From assembly GCF_001984155.1 (NCBI RefSeq), contig NZ_MTQO01000052.1, forward strand, positions 496,001 to 560,000: a DNA stretch of 64,000 bases, in the 5' to 3' direction. The first letter of the stretch is position 1. Each line of letters starts with the position of its first letter. A program made the position numbers and the translations under genes. The notes under the pieces were generated by a model that saw nothing but the letters and a program-made list of their open reading frames with translations, made no database searches and was not told the DNA's origin. Below, in pieces: positions 40,704-49,249 of this stretch. This stretch comes from Actinosynnema sp. ALI-1.44 (GTDB lineage: Bacteria; Actinomycetota; Actinomycetes; Mycobacteriales; Pseudonocardiaceae).

Positions 40704-42857
40704 TTAGGCCGCGCGTGCCGCACCCGGGTAACGCTTGTCCAGCATGATCGCCACGGGCCCTGCTGTGGCCACTGTGGACACAGTGCCTGCCACGAGGCCG
40801 AGCAGGAGTGCCAGCGCGAAGTCCGCGAGCGAACCGTCGCCCAGGACGAGCAACGCGCCGAGTACGAACAGGACACCGATGCCGGTGTTCACCGTGCGCG
40901 GCAACGTCTGCAGCACCGCCGCCCCGACCGTTTCGGCGAACGGCTGCTTCGGTCGTTTGCCCCGGATCTCGCGTACCCGGTCGAAGACCACGACCGAGTC
41001 GTTCACGGAATAGCCGATCACCGTCAGCAAAGCGGCGAGGAACACGCCGTCCATCGGCCTGCCGAGCCACGCGAAGATGCCCAGGATGATCAGCACGTCC
41101 TGGGCGAGCGCGACGACGGTGGCCACACCGAGCCGCCAGTCGAACCGCACTGCCAGGTAGACCAGCTGCGCGGCGATCGCGAGCCCCAGCGCGATCAACG
41201 CCTTCGTGCGCAGTTCGGCGCCGAGGCTCGGGCCGATCTGCTCGTCGCGGAGCTGGTCGGCCTTGCCGCCCACCTGCGCCACGGCGTCCCTGATCTTGTC
41301 CGTCGCGGCCTGGTCGAGCGGTTCGGTCCGGATCGAGACGGCGTCGTTCCCGCTGGCCTGGACGACCGCGCGCGGGAACCCCGCGTCGGACACGGCCTGC
41401 CGGACCTGTTCGGGATCGGCGTTGGTGCTGTACTCCAGCACACGACCGCCGGTGAACTCGATCCCCAGCCGGGGACCGGCGAACACCAAACCGGCCAGCG
41501 CGATCAGCACCACGGCGGTCGCGGCCGTCAGCCACCGCCGTGGCTTGGCCAGGAAGTGGGGACTGCGCCCGTTGACCCACCTGCGGACGCGACCGTCCCT
41601 CGTCAGGCCGGAGATCTTCGGCGAACGCACGGCGTAGTGCATCAGCAGGCGCGTGAGCACGAGCGTGGTGAACATGGCCGCGAGCACACCGATCGTCAGC
41701 GTCACACCGAAGCCCTGCACCGGCCCGGACGCCAGCAGGAACAGCAGACCGGCGGCCAGCAAGGTCGTCACGTTCGAGTCGACGATCGCCGACAGCGCGC
41801 CCTTGAAGCCCTTCTCGATCGCCCGGGGCAGCGGGCTGCCGCGTTCCTCTCTGGCCCGCTCGAACACAAGGACCGTGGCATCGACCGCCATCCCGATCGC
41901 CAGTACGAACCCGGCGAGACCGGGCAACGTCAGCGTGGCGCCGATGGCGAGCAGGGCGGCGTAGGAAACCAAGGCGTAGCAGGCCAACGCGAGCACGGCG
42001 ACGAACCCGGCGAACCAGTAGACCACCAGCAGGAACGCCGCCGTGAGCGCGAGTCCGATCACCGCGGCCCGTGCGCTGTCCTCGATCGCCGCCGCGCCGA
42101 GCGTCGGGCCGACGGTCCGCTGTTCGATGATCTCCACCGGCACCGGCAACGCGCCCGCGTTGATCAGCAGCGCCAGGTCCTTGGCCTCGGCCTGGCCGAA
42201 CTGGCCGGTGATCCGGATCTTGTCGCCGATCATCCCGATCTGGCAGCGGGCCTGTGCGTTGACCTCCGGCGACGAGATGACCTTGTCGTCCAGCACGATC
42301 GCGACCCGGCGCATCGGGTCGCCCATCGGCGAGCACGCCGCCTGGCCGGTCAGCTTCTCCCACTGCCTGGCCGCGTCGCCGGTGAAGTCGATGCTGACGA
42401 ACCAGCCGGGCCCCTCCTGCGGGCTGGTCTCGGCCCGCGCGTCCTCGACGCCCTCACCGGTGAGCGCGACCGGGCCGAGGCCGAGCTGCCCGTCCGTGCC
42501 CGAGACCCCGGTGACGGAGTGGAACTTCAGCTGCGCCGTCTTGCCGATGACCTCGATGGCCTCCTTGGGGTCCTGCAGGCCGGGCAGCTCGATGATGATC
42601 CGGTTGGCACCGGATCGCGCCAGCATCGGCTCGGCCACCCCGAGCTGGTCGACACGGCGCCGCAGCACCTCCAGCGTGCGGTCGGTGGCGGCGTCGTCTG
42701 CTTCCGCCTTGGTTTCCAGCACGACCTGCGTGCCGCCACGCAGGTCCAGCCCCAGGCGGGGCGCGGTGGTCAGCAACAGGTAAACAGACGCGGCGAGCAC
42801 GAACAGGCACGTGACGATGCGCCCAGTCATGCATCGCCGCGCGGGAGCGCGCGACAA
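40704..42857 (-). CDS. secDF: Fused SecD-SecF protein-export membrane protein (accessory copy)
   Basis: A 717-residue RND-type membrane protein joining SecD (about 1-425) and SecF (about 430-717), which uses proton motive force to pull preproteins out of SecYEG. SecD landmarks are LGLDLRGGTQVVLET (motif D1) and GFVLAIGMAVDATVLVFERA (D4). SecF landmarks are LGIEFTGGRVLEYS (F1) and GYSVNDSVVVFDRVREIRG (F4), with the proton-relay aspartates kept. The start is TTG 42857, with AGGAG 6-10 nt upstream. Actinobacteria normally have separate secD and secF, so this fused copy is probably an extra paralogue. Confidence 0.9.
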   Translation of the reverse strand: MSRAPARRCMTGRIVTCLFVLAASVYLLLTTAPRLGLDLRGGTQVVLETKAEADDAATDRTLEVLRRRVDQLGVAEPMLARSGANRIIIELPGLQDPKEAIEVIGKTAQLKFHSVTGVSGTDGQLGLGPVALTGEGVEDARAETSPQEGPGWFVSIDFTGDAARQWEKLTGQAACSPMGDPMRRVAIVLDDKVISSPEVNAQARCQIGMIGDKIRITGQFGQAEAKDLALLINAGALPVPVEIIEQRTVGPTLGAAAIEDSARAAVIGLALTAAFLLVVYWFAGFVAVLALACYALVSYAALLAIGATLTLPGLAGFVLAIGMAVDATVLVFERAREERGSPLPRAIEKGFKGALSAIVDSNVTTLLAAGLLFLLASGPVQGFGVTLTIGVLAAMFTTLVLTRLLMHYAVRSPKISGLTRDGRVRRWVNGRSPHFLAKPRRWLTAATAVVLIALAGLVFAGPRLGIEFTGGRVLEYSTNADPEQVRQAVSDAGFPRAVVQASGNDAVSIRTEPLDQAATDKIRDAVAQVGGKADQLRDEQIGPSLGAELRTKALIALGLAIAAQLVYLAVRFDWRLGVATVVALAQDVLIILGIFAWLGRPMDGVFLAALLTVIGYSVNDSVVVFDRVREIRGKRPKQPFAETVGAAVLQTLPRTVNTGIGVLFVLGALLVLGDGSLADFALALLLGLVAGTVSTVATAGPVAIMLDKRYPGAARAA

Positions 42858-42892
42858 GGGAATCTCCTAGCTGAAAAGTCCGGACAGGGGTG

Positions 42893-43228
42893 TCAGAGCA
42901 CTGCCTGTCCGGCAGGAGGGCCTCGGTCGTCCGCGACCGGGAGCACCGCGCCGCGCGAGACCAGCGGCACGTCCTCGTCCTGCTCGCCCAGCTGGACCAG
43001 CACCGGTTCGGGGCTGGTCATCTCGGCGAGGCTTTGTACTTTCAGCAGGCCCGGGTCCGCCGCGGGGCGCCCGGCGGCACGGATCGGCGGCACGGCCTTG
43101 GCGACGGCCTGCTCGATCGCGACGGTCTCGTTGTCCGACGGTGGCGGCGTGGGTTCGCCGCGCGGGGTGAGGACCAACGACATCAGGACAGCGGCGACCA
43201 GCAGCAGGAGCAGGCGCCGGGCTGTCAC
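42893..43228 (-). CDS. Small exported or membrane-anchored protein of unknown function
   Basis: A 111-residue protein with an N-terminal hydrophobic segment (VTARRLLLLLVAAVLMSLVL) acting as signal or anchor, then about 85 extracellular residues rich in Pro, Glu and Val. No cysteine for lipidation and no family are seen. The start is GTG 43228, 7 nt after TACCCT, fitting a leaderless transcript. It lies 14 bp after the TetR stop and 35 bp before the fused secDF, with which it is probably co-transcribed. Confidence 0.6.
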   Translation of the reverse strand: MTARRLLLLLVAAVLMSLVLTPRGEPTPPPSDNETVAIEQAVAKAVPPIRAAGRPAADPGLLKVQSLAEMTSPEPVLVQLGEQDEDVPLVSRGAVLPVADDRGPPAGQAVL

Positions 43229-43235
43229 GTGCCCC

Positions 43236-43241
43236 AGGGTA
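43236..43241 (-). promoter_or_regulatory. Leaderless -10 box upstream of the small exported protein and secDF
   Basis: TACCCT on the minus strand, seven bases (GGGGCAC), then GTG 43228. It would let these genes be expressed independently of the TetR gene. Confidence 0.45.
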
Positions 43242-43242
43242 C

Positions 43243-43878
43243 TCAATCCGACCAGTTGGCGGCGACGAGCTCGCGGACCGGGGCGAGGTCCGGCGCGGGG
43301 ACCGGACCGGTCGCCCCCAGCAAGCCGAGCGCCATCTCGACGTAGCGTTCGGCCAGTTCGTCCAAAGTGAACGGACCCGTCGGCGAGTACCAGCGCGCGA
43401 TGCCGCTGCACATCTCCAGCAGTGCCAGCCGGGCGACGCCGCGGGAGCTGGGACGCAGCAGGCCCCGGTCGCAGCCGTCGTCGATCGCGGACTGCCAGCA
43501 GGCTTCGTACTCGTCGCGCAGTGCGATGATCCGCGGCCGGTGTTCCGGCGACAGCGCCCGGATCTCGCCGTCGACCACGCGGGTTTCCAGCTGCTGCTCG
43601 GCGTGGGTGTAGACGTGCAACGCCACGAGGTTGGTGACGCGGCCGATCGGGTCCGGCACGTCGGCGGTGACCTGGCAGGCGGCGGTGACCAGCCGGTCGA
43701 GGCTGGCACGCATGATCGAGACGAGCAGTTCTTCCTTGGTCCCCATGTAGTGATAGAGCGTCGCCGAGGACAGGCCCGCGGCCTCCGCCAGGTCGCGGAT
43801 GCCGGTGCCGTGGAAGCCGCGCGTGGCGAACAGTTCGATCGCCGCCTGCCGGACCCGGCGCGCTGTGGCCTGCGACAT
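43243..43878 (-). CDS. TetR-family transcriptional regulator
   Basis: A 211-residue repressor. The N-terminal helix-turn-helix is complete (RQAAIELFATRGFHGTGIRD, then LAEAAGLSSATLYHYMGTKE), and the C-terminal ligand domain includes a WYSPTGPFTLDELAERYVEM segment seen in TetR proteins beside acyl-CoA genes. It is divergent from the acyl-CoA operon and separated from it by a 16-bp palindrome, its probable operator. The start is taken at ATG 43878; ATG 43917 and GTG 43884 are alternatives. A CoA-ester ligand is inferred from context. Confidence 0.87.
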   Translation of the reverse strand: MSQATARRVRQAAIELFATRGFHGTGIRDLAEAAGLSSATLYHYMGTKEELLVSIMRASLDRLVTAACQVTADVPDPIGRVTNLVALHVYTHAEQQLETRVVDGEIRALSPEHRPRIIALRDEYEACWQSAIDDGCDRGLLRPSSRGVARLALLEMCSGIARWYSPTGPFTLDELAERYVEMALGLLGATGPVPAPDLAPVRELVAANWSD

Positions 43879-43938
43879 CTCCACCCCGCTCTTGTTGACC
43901 GGTCCGCTGAGCCACATCTACCCTACCCGCTGAGTCTA

Positions 43939-43954
43939 TCGATCGATCGATCGA
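43939..43954. promoter_or_regulatory. TCGA tandem palindrome, candidate TetR operator
   Basis: Four tandem TCGA units form a perfect 16-bp palindrome midway between the divergent TetR (43878) and enoyl-CoA hydratase (43969) starts. It overlaps the region just upstream of the GAGGAG ribosome site. The length and symmetry fit a TetR dimer site. Confidence 0.5.
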
Positions 43955-43968
43955 GAGGAGATCCGCTG

Positions 43969-44694
43969 GTGAGCGTCGACTACGAGGCCCGGGACGGCAT
44001 CGCCCGCGTACACCTCAACCGGCCGGAACGGCTGAACGCCGTCACGACCGAGCTGACCGAGGGCCTGCTGGCGGCGCTGGACCGGGCGGCGGCGGACGGC
44101 GCGCGTGCGGTCGTGCTCGCCGGGCGCGGCCGGGCCTTCTGTTCGGGCCACGACCTCAAGGAGCCCGTCCCGGTCGAGACCGCCATCGAGACCCGGCGGC
44201 GCGTCGACCGTCTCCAGGAGGTCACCCGCCGGATCCGGGCGTTCCCCGGTGTCGTCATCGCCGCCGTGCACGGGTACGCCGTCGGCGCGGGCTGCGAGTT
44301 CGCGCTCTGCTGCGACCTGATCGTCGCCGACGAACACGCGCAGTTCGGGTTTCCCGAGGTCGGGCTGGGCCTGAGCGTGACCGGCGGGATCTCGGCACTG
44401 CTGCCCAAGATCGTCGGTCTCGCCGCGGCCAAGGAGATGCTCCTGCTCGGCGAGCGGTTCGCCGCCGCCAAGGCGGCCGAACTCGGCCTGATCAACCGCG
44501 TGGTCCCCGCGGGCGAGCACGAGAAGGCCGCGCTCGAGTGGGCGGCGACGGTCGCGGCCCGGCCGCCAGTGGCCGTCAGCCTGGCCAAACAGGTGCTCAA
44601 CCAGGGCATGGACGGGGGCATGGCCGAAGCGCTCGCCACCGAGGCCGATCACGCCGTCCTGACCAGCGTCGTCGGCGAGTACGGCCATGGCTGA
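43969..44694 (+). CDS. Enoyl-CoA hydratase/isomerase family protein
   Basis: A 241-residue crotonase-fold enzyme acting on CoA thioesters. It has the oxyanion loops FCSGHDLKE and GYAVGAGCEFALCCDLIVAD, then FGFPEVGLGLSVTGGISALL. The catalytic Glu pair of a standard hydratase is only partly present: the first position lies in AVGAGCEFAL, and the second falls in FPEVGLGL. A hydratase, isomerase or hydrolase role is therefore all possible. The GTG start at 43969 follows GAGGAG; the frame is open upstream across the TetR gene but only as a shadow. First of five overlapping genes. Confidence 0.87.
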   Translation: MSVDYEARDGIARVHLNRPERLNAVTTELTEGLLAALDRAAADGARAVVLAGRGRAFCSGHDLKEPVPVETAIETRRRVDRLQEVTRRIRAFPGVVIAAVHGYAVGAGCEFALCCDLIVADEHAQFGFPEVGLGLSVTGGISALLPKIVGLAAAKEMLLLGERFAAAKAAELGLINRVVPAGEHEKAALEWAATVAARPPVAVSLAKQVLNQGMDGGMAEALATEADHAVLTSVVGEYGHG

Positions 44695-46075
44695 CCTGGT
44701 CGAAGCGATCGCCGAGGCCGCGAGGAAGTGGCCGTCGCGCGTCGCGTGGACGTTCGACCCCGGCGAGCGGTTGACGTTCGCGCAGGTGCACGAGCGCTCG
44801 TCCGGTTACGCGCAGGCGTTGCGAGACAAGGGGATCCACGCGGGCGACCGGGTCGCGGTGATGCTGCGCAACCAGGCCGAGTTCCCGCTGATCTGGTTCG
44901 CGCTGGTGAAGCTGGGCGCGGCGATGGTGCCGGTGAACGTGAAGTACCAGTCGGTCGACGCCTCCCACCTGCTGCGGTCGTCGACAGCGGTGGCCGTGGT
45001 GACCACCAAGGAGTTCGGCCCGCTGCTCGACTCGATCGACGCACCGCCTGTCCACTACGTCGAGACGCTGCCCCCACGGCCGGGCTTCCAGCAGGGGCCA
45101 GTCAATCGCGTGGTCAACGTCCAGTACACGTCCGGCACCACGGGCAGCCCCAAGGGATGCGTGCTGTCCCACGAGTACTGGCTGCGCCTGGCAGGCAGTC
45201 TTATCGACCACTTCCCGCACCTGACCGAGCACGACGTCATGCTGACCGCGCAGCCGTTCCACTACATCGATCCGCAGTGGAACGTCGTGGCCGCGCTGCT
45301 GGCCGGGGCGGAACTGGTCGTCCTGGACGGGTTCCACCCCTCGAGCTTCTGGGCGAAGGTCCGCGAGCACCGGGTGACGTACTTCTACTGCCTCGGCGCG
45401 ATGCCCGCGCTGCTGCTGAAGATGCCGCCCGACCCGGCCGACCGCGAGCACCGGGTCCGGGTCGTGCAGGCGTCCGCGATCCCGCCCGCGCTGCACCACG
45501 CGCTGGAGGAACGCTGGGGCGTCGGCTGGTACGAGGCGTTCGGCATGACCGAGACCGGCGCCGACATCCGGATCACGGCCGAGGACCACGACGCCTTCGT
45601 CGGCACGGGATGCCTGGGCAAGCCCGCGCCACATCGCGAGGTCAGGATCGCCGACGGTGAACTGCTGCTGCGCGGTCCGGGCATGATGGACGGCTACCTC
45701 GGCCGTCCGGACGTGTTCGACGACGGCTGGTTCCCCACCGGCGACCTCGCCCATATCGACGAGAACGGCCGCGTGTACCACCGTGGCCGGATCAAGGACA
45801 TGATCCGGCGCAGCGGTGAGAACATCGCCGCGCACGAGGTGGAAGAAGTGCTCATGAGCCACCCGGGCGTGCGGCTGGCCGCCGTGATCGGCGTGCCGGA
45901 CGACATCCGCGGCGAAGAGGTCAAGGCGTTCGTCGTCGGCGACGCGGCACGGGAAGAGCTCGCCGCGTTCTGCGCGGAACGGCTCGCGGCGTTCAAAGTC
46001 CCCCGGTTCTGGGAGTTCCGGGCCGACCTGCCGCGCACCGCGTCCGAACGGGTGGCCAAGGAGCGGCTGCGGTGA
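44687..46075 (+). CDS. Acyl-CoA synthetase (AMP-forming, ANL superfamily)
   Basis: A 462-residue adenylate-forming ligase that activates a carboxylic acid to acyl-AMP and then acyl-CoA. Motifs are YTSGTTGSPKGCVLSH (P-loop, A3), YEAFGMTETGADI (A5), GWFPTGDLAHIDENGRVYHR (A7) and GRIKDMIRRSGENIAAHEVE (A8). Near the C-terminus, RTASERVAKERL stands where the acetylatable lysine motif (PxTxxGKxxK) normally lies: the G-K pair is replaced by ER, and Lys only follows later. The catalytic lysine is thus shifted or missing. It is about 50 residues shorter than typical fatty-acid ligases. Overlaps the hydratase gene by 8 bp. Confidence 0.88.
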   Translation: MADLVEAIAEAARKWPSRVAWTFDPGERLTFAQVHERSSGYAQALRDKGIHAGDRVAVMLRNQAEFPLIWFALVKLGAAMVPVNVKYQSVDASHLLRSSTAVAVVTTKEFGPLLDSIDAPPVHYVETLPPRPGFQQGPVNRVVNVQYTSGTTGSPKGCVLSHEYWLRLAGSLIDHFPHLTEHDVMLTAQPFHYIDPQWNVVAALLAGAELVVLDGFHPSSFWAKVREHRVTYFYCLGAMPALLLKMPPDPADREHRVRVVQASAIPPALHHALEERWGVGWYEAFGMTETGADIRITAEDHDAFVGTGCLGKPAPHREVRIADGELLLRGPGMMDGYLGRPDVFDDGWFPTGDLAHIDENGRVYHRGRIKDMIRRSGENIAAHEVEEVLMSHPGVRLAAVIGVPDDIRGEEVKAFVVGDAAREELAAFCAERLAAFKVPRFWEFRADLPRTASERVAKERLR

Positions 46076-46458
46076 GCTTCCAGTGGGACAGCCCGGTCTA
46101 CTTCGACGAGTTGGACCTCAACGGGACGCTGCACAACACCCGCTTCGCCCTGCACGTCGAACGCGCGCAGTCGGCGTTGTTCGAACAGCTCGGCAAGGGC
46201 TGGGAGAGGTTCGACGACCGCGACGACGACCTGCGGTACGTCGTGCGGGAGCTGCGGATCGAGTTCCTCGCCGCGTTCACGTCACCGGGAATCCTGCCGG
46301 TCGAGCTCACCGCCGAGCGGATCGGCACCACGAGCGCGGTGTACGGATTCCAGTGCGGGCACTACGCGCGCGGCCACCGCGTGATCGTGAAAGTGGACGC
46401 CGACGGGCGGCCCGCGGCGTGGAGTGACTGGTACCGGACGATGTTCGCGGAGCTGTGA
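46072..46458 (+). CDS. Hotdog-fold acyl-CoA thioesterase (4HBT type)
   Basis: A 128-residue single-hotdog thioesterase. The N-terminal VYFDELDLNGTLHNTRFALH has the conserved Asp-(x)n-Gly/H-N-x-R/Y-F layout of the 4-hydroxybenzoyl-CoA thioesterase family, with the active-site acid in the first strand-helix. It should hydrolyse an acyl- or aryl-CoA made or processed by the two upstream enzymes. The GTG start overlaps the ligase stop (GTGA). The acyl group is unknown. Confidence 0.82.
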   Translation: MSFQWDSPVYFDELDLNGTLHNTRFALHVERAQSALFEQLGKGWERFDDRDDDLRYVVRELRIEFLAAFTSPGILPVELTAERIGTTSAVYGFQCGHYARGHRVIVKVDADGRPAAWSDWYRTMFAEL

Positions 46459-48014
46459 TGATCGAAGCAGACCTGGTGCTCAAGAACGCCGACGTGGTCA
46501 CGCTGGACGGCCCGGACGCCTCAGCCGTGGCCATCCTCGGTGACCGGATCGTGGCGCTGGCGGAGGTCCCCGCCAAACGCGTGATCGATCTCGACGGCGC
46601 GACCGTGACCCCCGGATTCCACGACGCGCACAACCACATGAGCTGGTACGGCCTCACCCTGTCCGAAGTGGACGTCCGGGTGACGAGCCTCGACTCCCTC
46701 TACGCGGCCATCGCGACGGCGCCGGACGACGATGAGTGGATCATCGCCTCGGGCTACGACGAGAACAAGTGCGGCGGGCACCCGACGCGTGACGGCCTGG
46801 ACCGTGCCGCTCGTGGCCGCAAGGTGCTCGTGAAGCACACGTCCGGGCACATGTGCGTGGTCAACTCCCCGGTCCTGCGCGAGCTGGGCATCGACGAACA
46901 CGCCGTCGAGGTGGACGGCGGCCTGGTGGTCACCGACAGCGCCGGGCGACCGACCGGTCTGCTCCAGGAGCAGGCGCAGCAACTGGTGAACCCGCTGATC
47001 CTGCCGTACCCGGTGGACACCCTGGTCGACGCGATCGACCGCGCCGGGCGGCGCTACCTGGCCGAAGGCATCACCAGCTGCGTGGAGGCCGGGATCGGCG
47101 GCGGCTGGATCGGCAAGAGCCCGGTCGAGCTGGAGGCGTACCACCGCGCCCGTGAACAGGGGAAACTCCACGTCCGGGTGGAGCTGATGATCGCCGCGGA
47201 CGTGCTGCACCCGGTCGCCGAACTCGGAGTCGGGCTCGATCTGGGCATCCGGACCGGGTTCGGCGACGACTGGCTGAGCATCGGCCCGGTCAAGGTGTTC
47301 TCCGACGGCTCGCTGATCGGCCACACCGCCGCGATGTGCCACGAGTTCGCCGACACCCCCGGCAACCGCGGCTACCTGCAAGGCGACGCCGACGCCCTGA
47401 CCAGCACGATCCTCGCCGCGCACAGGGCGGGCTGGCGGGTGGCCACGCACGCGATCGGCGACGCGGCGATCGACCTCGTGCTGGACGCGTATGCCACCGC
47501 CGGGGACCCGGCCAGGCGGCACCGCATCGAGCACTTCGGGGTGGCCCGGCCCGACCAGGTGCTGCGCGCCCGTGACCTCGGTGTCGTCCCGGTGCCGCAA
47601 GGGCGGTTCGCCAACGAGATCGGCGACGGCATGCTGCGCGCGCTCGGCCCCGAGCGGTCGGCATGGGCCTACCGGCAGCGGTCCCTGCTTGACGCCGGGA
47701 TCGTCGTCCCCGGCAGTTCGGACCGGCCCGTGGTCACCGGCGCTCCGCTGCTCGGCATGCACGACATGGTCAACCAACGGACCGCGTCCGGCGCGCCGTT
47801 CAACCCCGGTGAGGCGGTCACCGGGCTGGAGGCGTTGCGCGCCTTCACGTACGGCTCGGCGTACGCGTCCAAACAAGAACACCGGAAGGGCACGATCACC
47901 GTGGGCAAACTGGCCGACCTCGTGGTGCTGTCGGACAGTCCGGCGCGCGTGGACCCCAGCCGGATCAAGGACATCGAGGTGCTGCGGACCATGGTCGGCG
48001 GGGAGTTCCGGTGA
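46458..48014 (+). CDS. Amidohydrolase family protein (YtcJ-like)
   Basis: A 518-residue metal-dependent hydrolase of the amidohydrolase superfamily, YtcJ/amidohydrolase_3 branch. The beta-sandwich start is DLVLKNADVVTL. The first metal ligands are in TPGFHDAHNHM (H-x-H), then VEAGIGGGW, RVATHAIGDAAIDLVLDAY with its histidine, RIEHFG, and the final VPGSSDRPV aspartate. Family members hydrolyse amides, formamides or N-acyl groups. It begins in a TGATG with the thioesterase gene; GTG 46455 is an alternative. Its place in a CoA-ester operon suggests cleavage of an N-acyl compound, which is inference. Confidence 0.88.
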   Translation: MIEADLVLKNADVVTLDGPDASAVAILGDRIVALAEVPAKRVIDLDGATVTPGFHDAHNHMSWYGLTLSEVDVRVTSLDSLYAAIATAPDDDEWIIASGYDENKCGGHPTRDGLDRAARGRKVLVKHTSGHMCVVNSPVLRELGIDEHAVEVDGGLVVTDSAGRPTGLLQEQAQQLVNPLILPYPVDTLVDAIDRAGRRYLAEGITSCVEAGIGGGWIGKSPVELEAYHRAREQGKLHVRVELMIAADVLHPVAELGVGLDLGIRTGFGDDWLSIGPVKVFSDGSLIGHTAAMCHEFADTPGNRGYLQGDADALTSTILAAHRAGWRVATHAIGDAAIDLVLDAYATAGDPARRHRIEHFGVARPDQVLRARDLGVVPVPQGRFANEIGDGMLRALGPERSAWAYRQRSLLDAGIVVPGSSDRPVVTGAPLLGMHDMVNQRTASGAPFNPGEAVTGLEALRAFTYGSAYASKQEHRKGTITVGKLADLVVLSDSPARVDPSRIKDIEVLRTMVGGEFR

Positions 48015-48613
48015 GGCTCGTGCCCGCGGGATCGCTGTCGGCGGCCCACCTCGACCGGGTCCGTGAGATCTACGAGGAAGGCTTCGGCGAACGCCTGCGC
48101 GCCCCGTTCGACGACCTGCTCACCGACCGCGCGCTGGTGCTGACCGACGGCGCGCCGCTCGGTCTCGCCGTGCTGCGCGAGCTGGGACCGACCGGCTGGG
48201 TGTTCCTGCGGTACTTCGTCGTCGGCGACCGCGGCCGTGGGCTCGGGGCACTGCTGTGGACGGAGATCCGCCGCGAACTGGCCGGGTTCACCCGGATCGT
48301 GTACGACGTCGAGGACCCCGGCGAGGACGGCATCGACGACGCCGAGCGGACCACCAGGGAGCGCCGGATCGCCTTCTACCTGCGGCTCGGCGCGGTGCTG
48401 CTGCCCATCACGGGCTACCACCAGCCGGGCGAGGACGAGTCGCACCCGATGCGGCTGATGGCTGCCGACCTGACCAGGCCGCGGACCCACCCGATCGTCG
48501 GCGAGGACCTGCGCGACACCCTGCTGGCGGTCTACCGGTACCGCTACGGCCTGGCCGACGCCGATCCTTTGGTGATGCATGTATTGAGATCAACTGGCCT
48601 CATGGTGTCGTAG
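48011..48613 (+). CDS. GNAT-family acetyltransferase in the CoA-ester operon
   Basis: A 200-residue GNAT-like protein. FLRYFVVGDRGRGLGALLWT is the acetyl-CoA motif with R-G-R-G-L-G, and YDVEDPGEDGIDDAERTTRE precedes the YLRLGAVLLPITGYHQPG strand. The latter half matches actinobacterial acetyltransferases of unknown substrate. GTGA overlap with the amidohydrolase makes it the fifth gene of the operon. An N-acyl transfer complementary to the hydrolase is possible but not shown. Confidence 0.8.
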   Translation: MRLVPAGSLSAAHLDRVREIYEEGFGERLRAPFDDLLTDRALVLTDGAPLGLAVLRELGPTGWVFLRYFVVGDRGRGLGALLWTEIRRELAGFTRIVYDVEDPGEDGIDDAERTTRERRIAFYLRLGAVLLPITGYHQPGEDESHPMRLMAADLTRPRTHPIVGEDLRDTLLAVYRYRYGLADADPLVMHVLRSTGLMVS

Positions 48614-48621
48614 GTTTGCCC

Positions 48622-48627
48622 TACGAT
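48622..48627 (+). promoter_or_regulatory. Leaderless -10 box of the following GNAT gene
   Basis: TACGAT, seven bases (CCGCCGC), then ATG 48635. It separates this gene from the preceding operon. Confidence 0.55.
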
Positions 48628-48634
48628 CCGCCGC

Positions 48635-49180
48635 ATGCGGATCGACAGTGTCAACGCCGAACAGCTCGGCGATCTTCGCTCAGCGTTGCACGAGCTGTAC
48701 CGGCTGTGTTTCGCCGACCCGCCGTGGAACGAGTCGAAGACCAGGCTGGACAACTTCGCCAACATCCTCACCAAGCACCTGGCACTGCCTGATCTGTCCG
48801 GGTCCGTGGCGTGGGACGGGCGCGCGCTGCACGGCGTGGCGTACGGGCGGCCGATGCCGCCGCGACTGCCGGAAGACGCGTTCCACACCATGGTCACCCA
48901 GGTCGTCCCCGCCGAGCGCCTGGTCGCCCCGGCGTTGACCGTCATCGAACTGATGGTGCACCCGGGGTCACGGGGCCAGGGCCTCGGCCGTGCCGTGCTT
49001 GACCACTATGTGAGAAACCGCCCGGAGGCGTGGCTGGTCACACACCCGGCGGCACCGGCGTGTTCGCTGTACGAATCCATGGGCTGGACCAGGTCGGACG
49101 AGTTCCGCACCCCGTACGGCGACCGGCGGGTCGTGTACGAGCGATCGGCCGGGGACAGGCAGTCCGCCGCTACACAGTAG
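48635..49180 (+). CDS. GNAT-family N-acetyltransferase
   Basis: A 181-residue acetyltransferase. The core is VIELMVHPGSRGQGLGRAVL (motif A with R-G-Q-G-L-G), followed by WLVTHPAAPACSLYESMGW (motif B). The N-terminal half has no special feature apart from LCFADPPWNES. It is transcribed from its own leaderless promoter, unlike the operon before it. The substrate is unknown. Confidence 0.83.
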   Translation: MRIDSVNAEQLGDLRSALHELYRLCFADPPWNESKTRLDNFANILTKHLALPDLSGSVAWDGRALHGVAYGRPMPPRLPEDAFHTMVTQVVPAERLVAPALTVIELMVHPGSRGQGLGRAVLDHYVRNRPEAWLVTHPAAPACSLYESMGWTRSDEFRTPYGDRRVVYERSAGDRQSAATQ

Positions 49181-49249
49181 ACTCAGTGGTCTCACGGAGC
49201 GTCACCACAGTCCATTGTCGACCGCTCCCATAGAGACGACAGGAGCGGG

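Noticed and set aside
43939-43954. TCGA tetramer as a slippage microsatellite
   Set aside because: Only four units, forming a perfect palindrome exactly between divergent regulator and operon; an operator is the better reading.
43540-43968. N-terminal extension of the enoyl-CoA hydratase across the TetR gene
   Set aside because: The upstream frame is antisense to TetR and lacks signals; GAGGAG and GTG 43969 fit the crotonase start.
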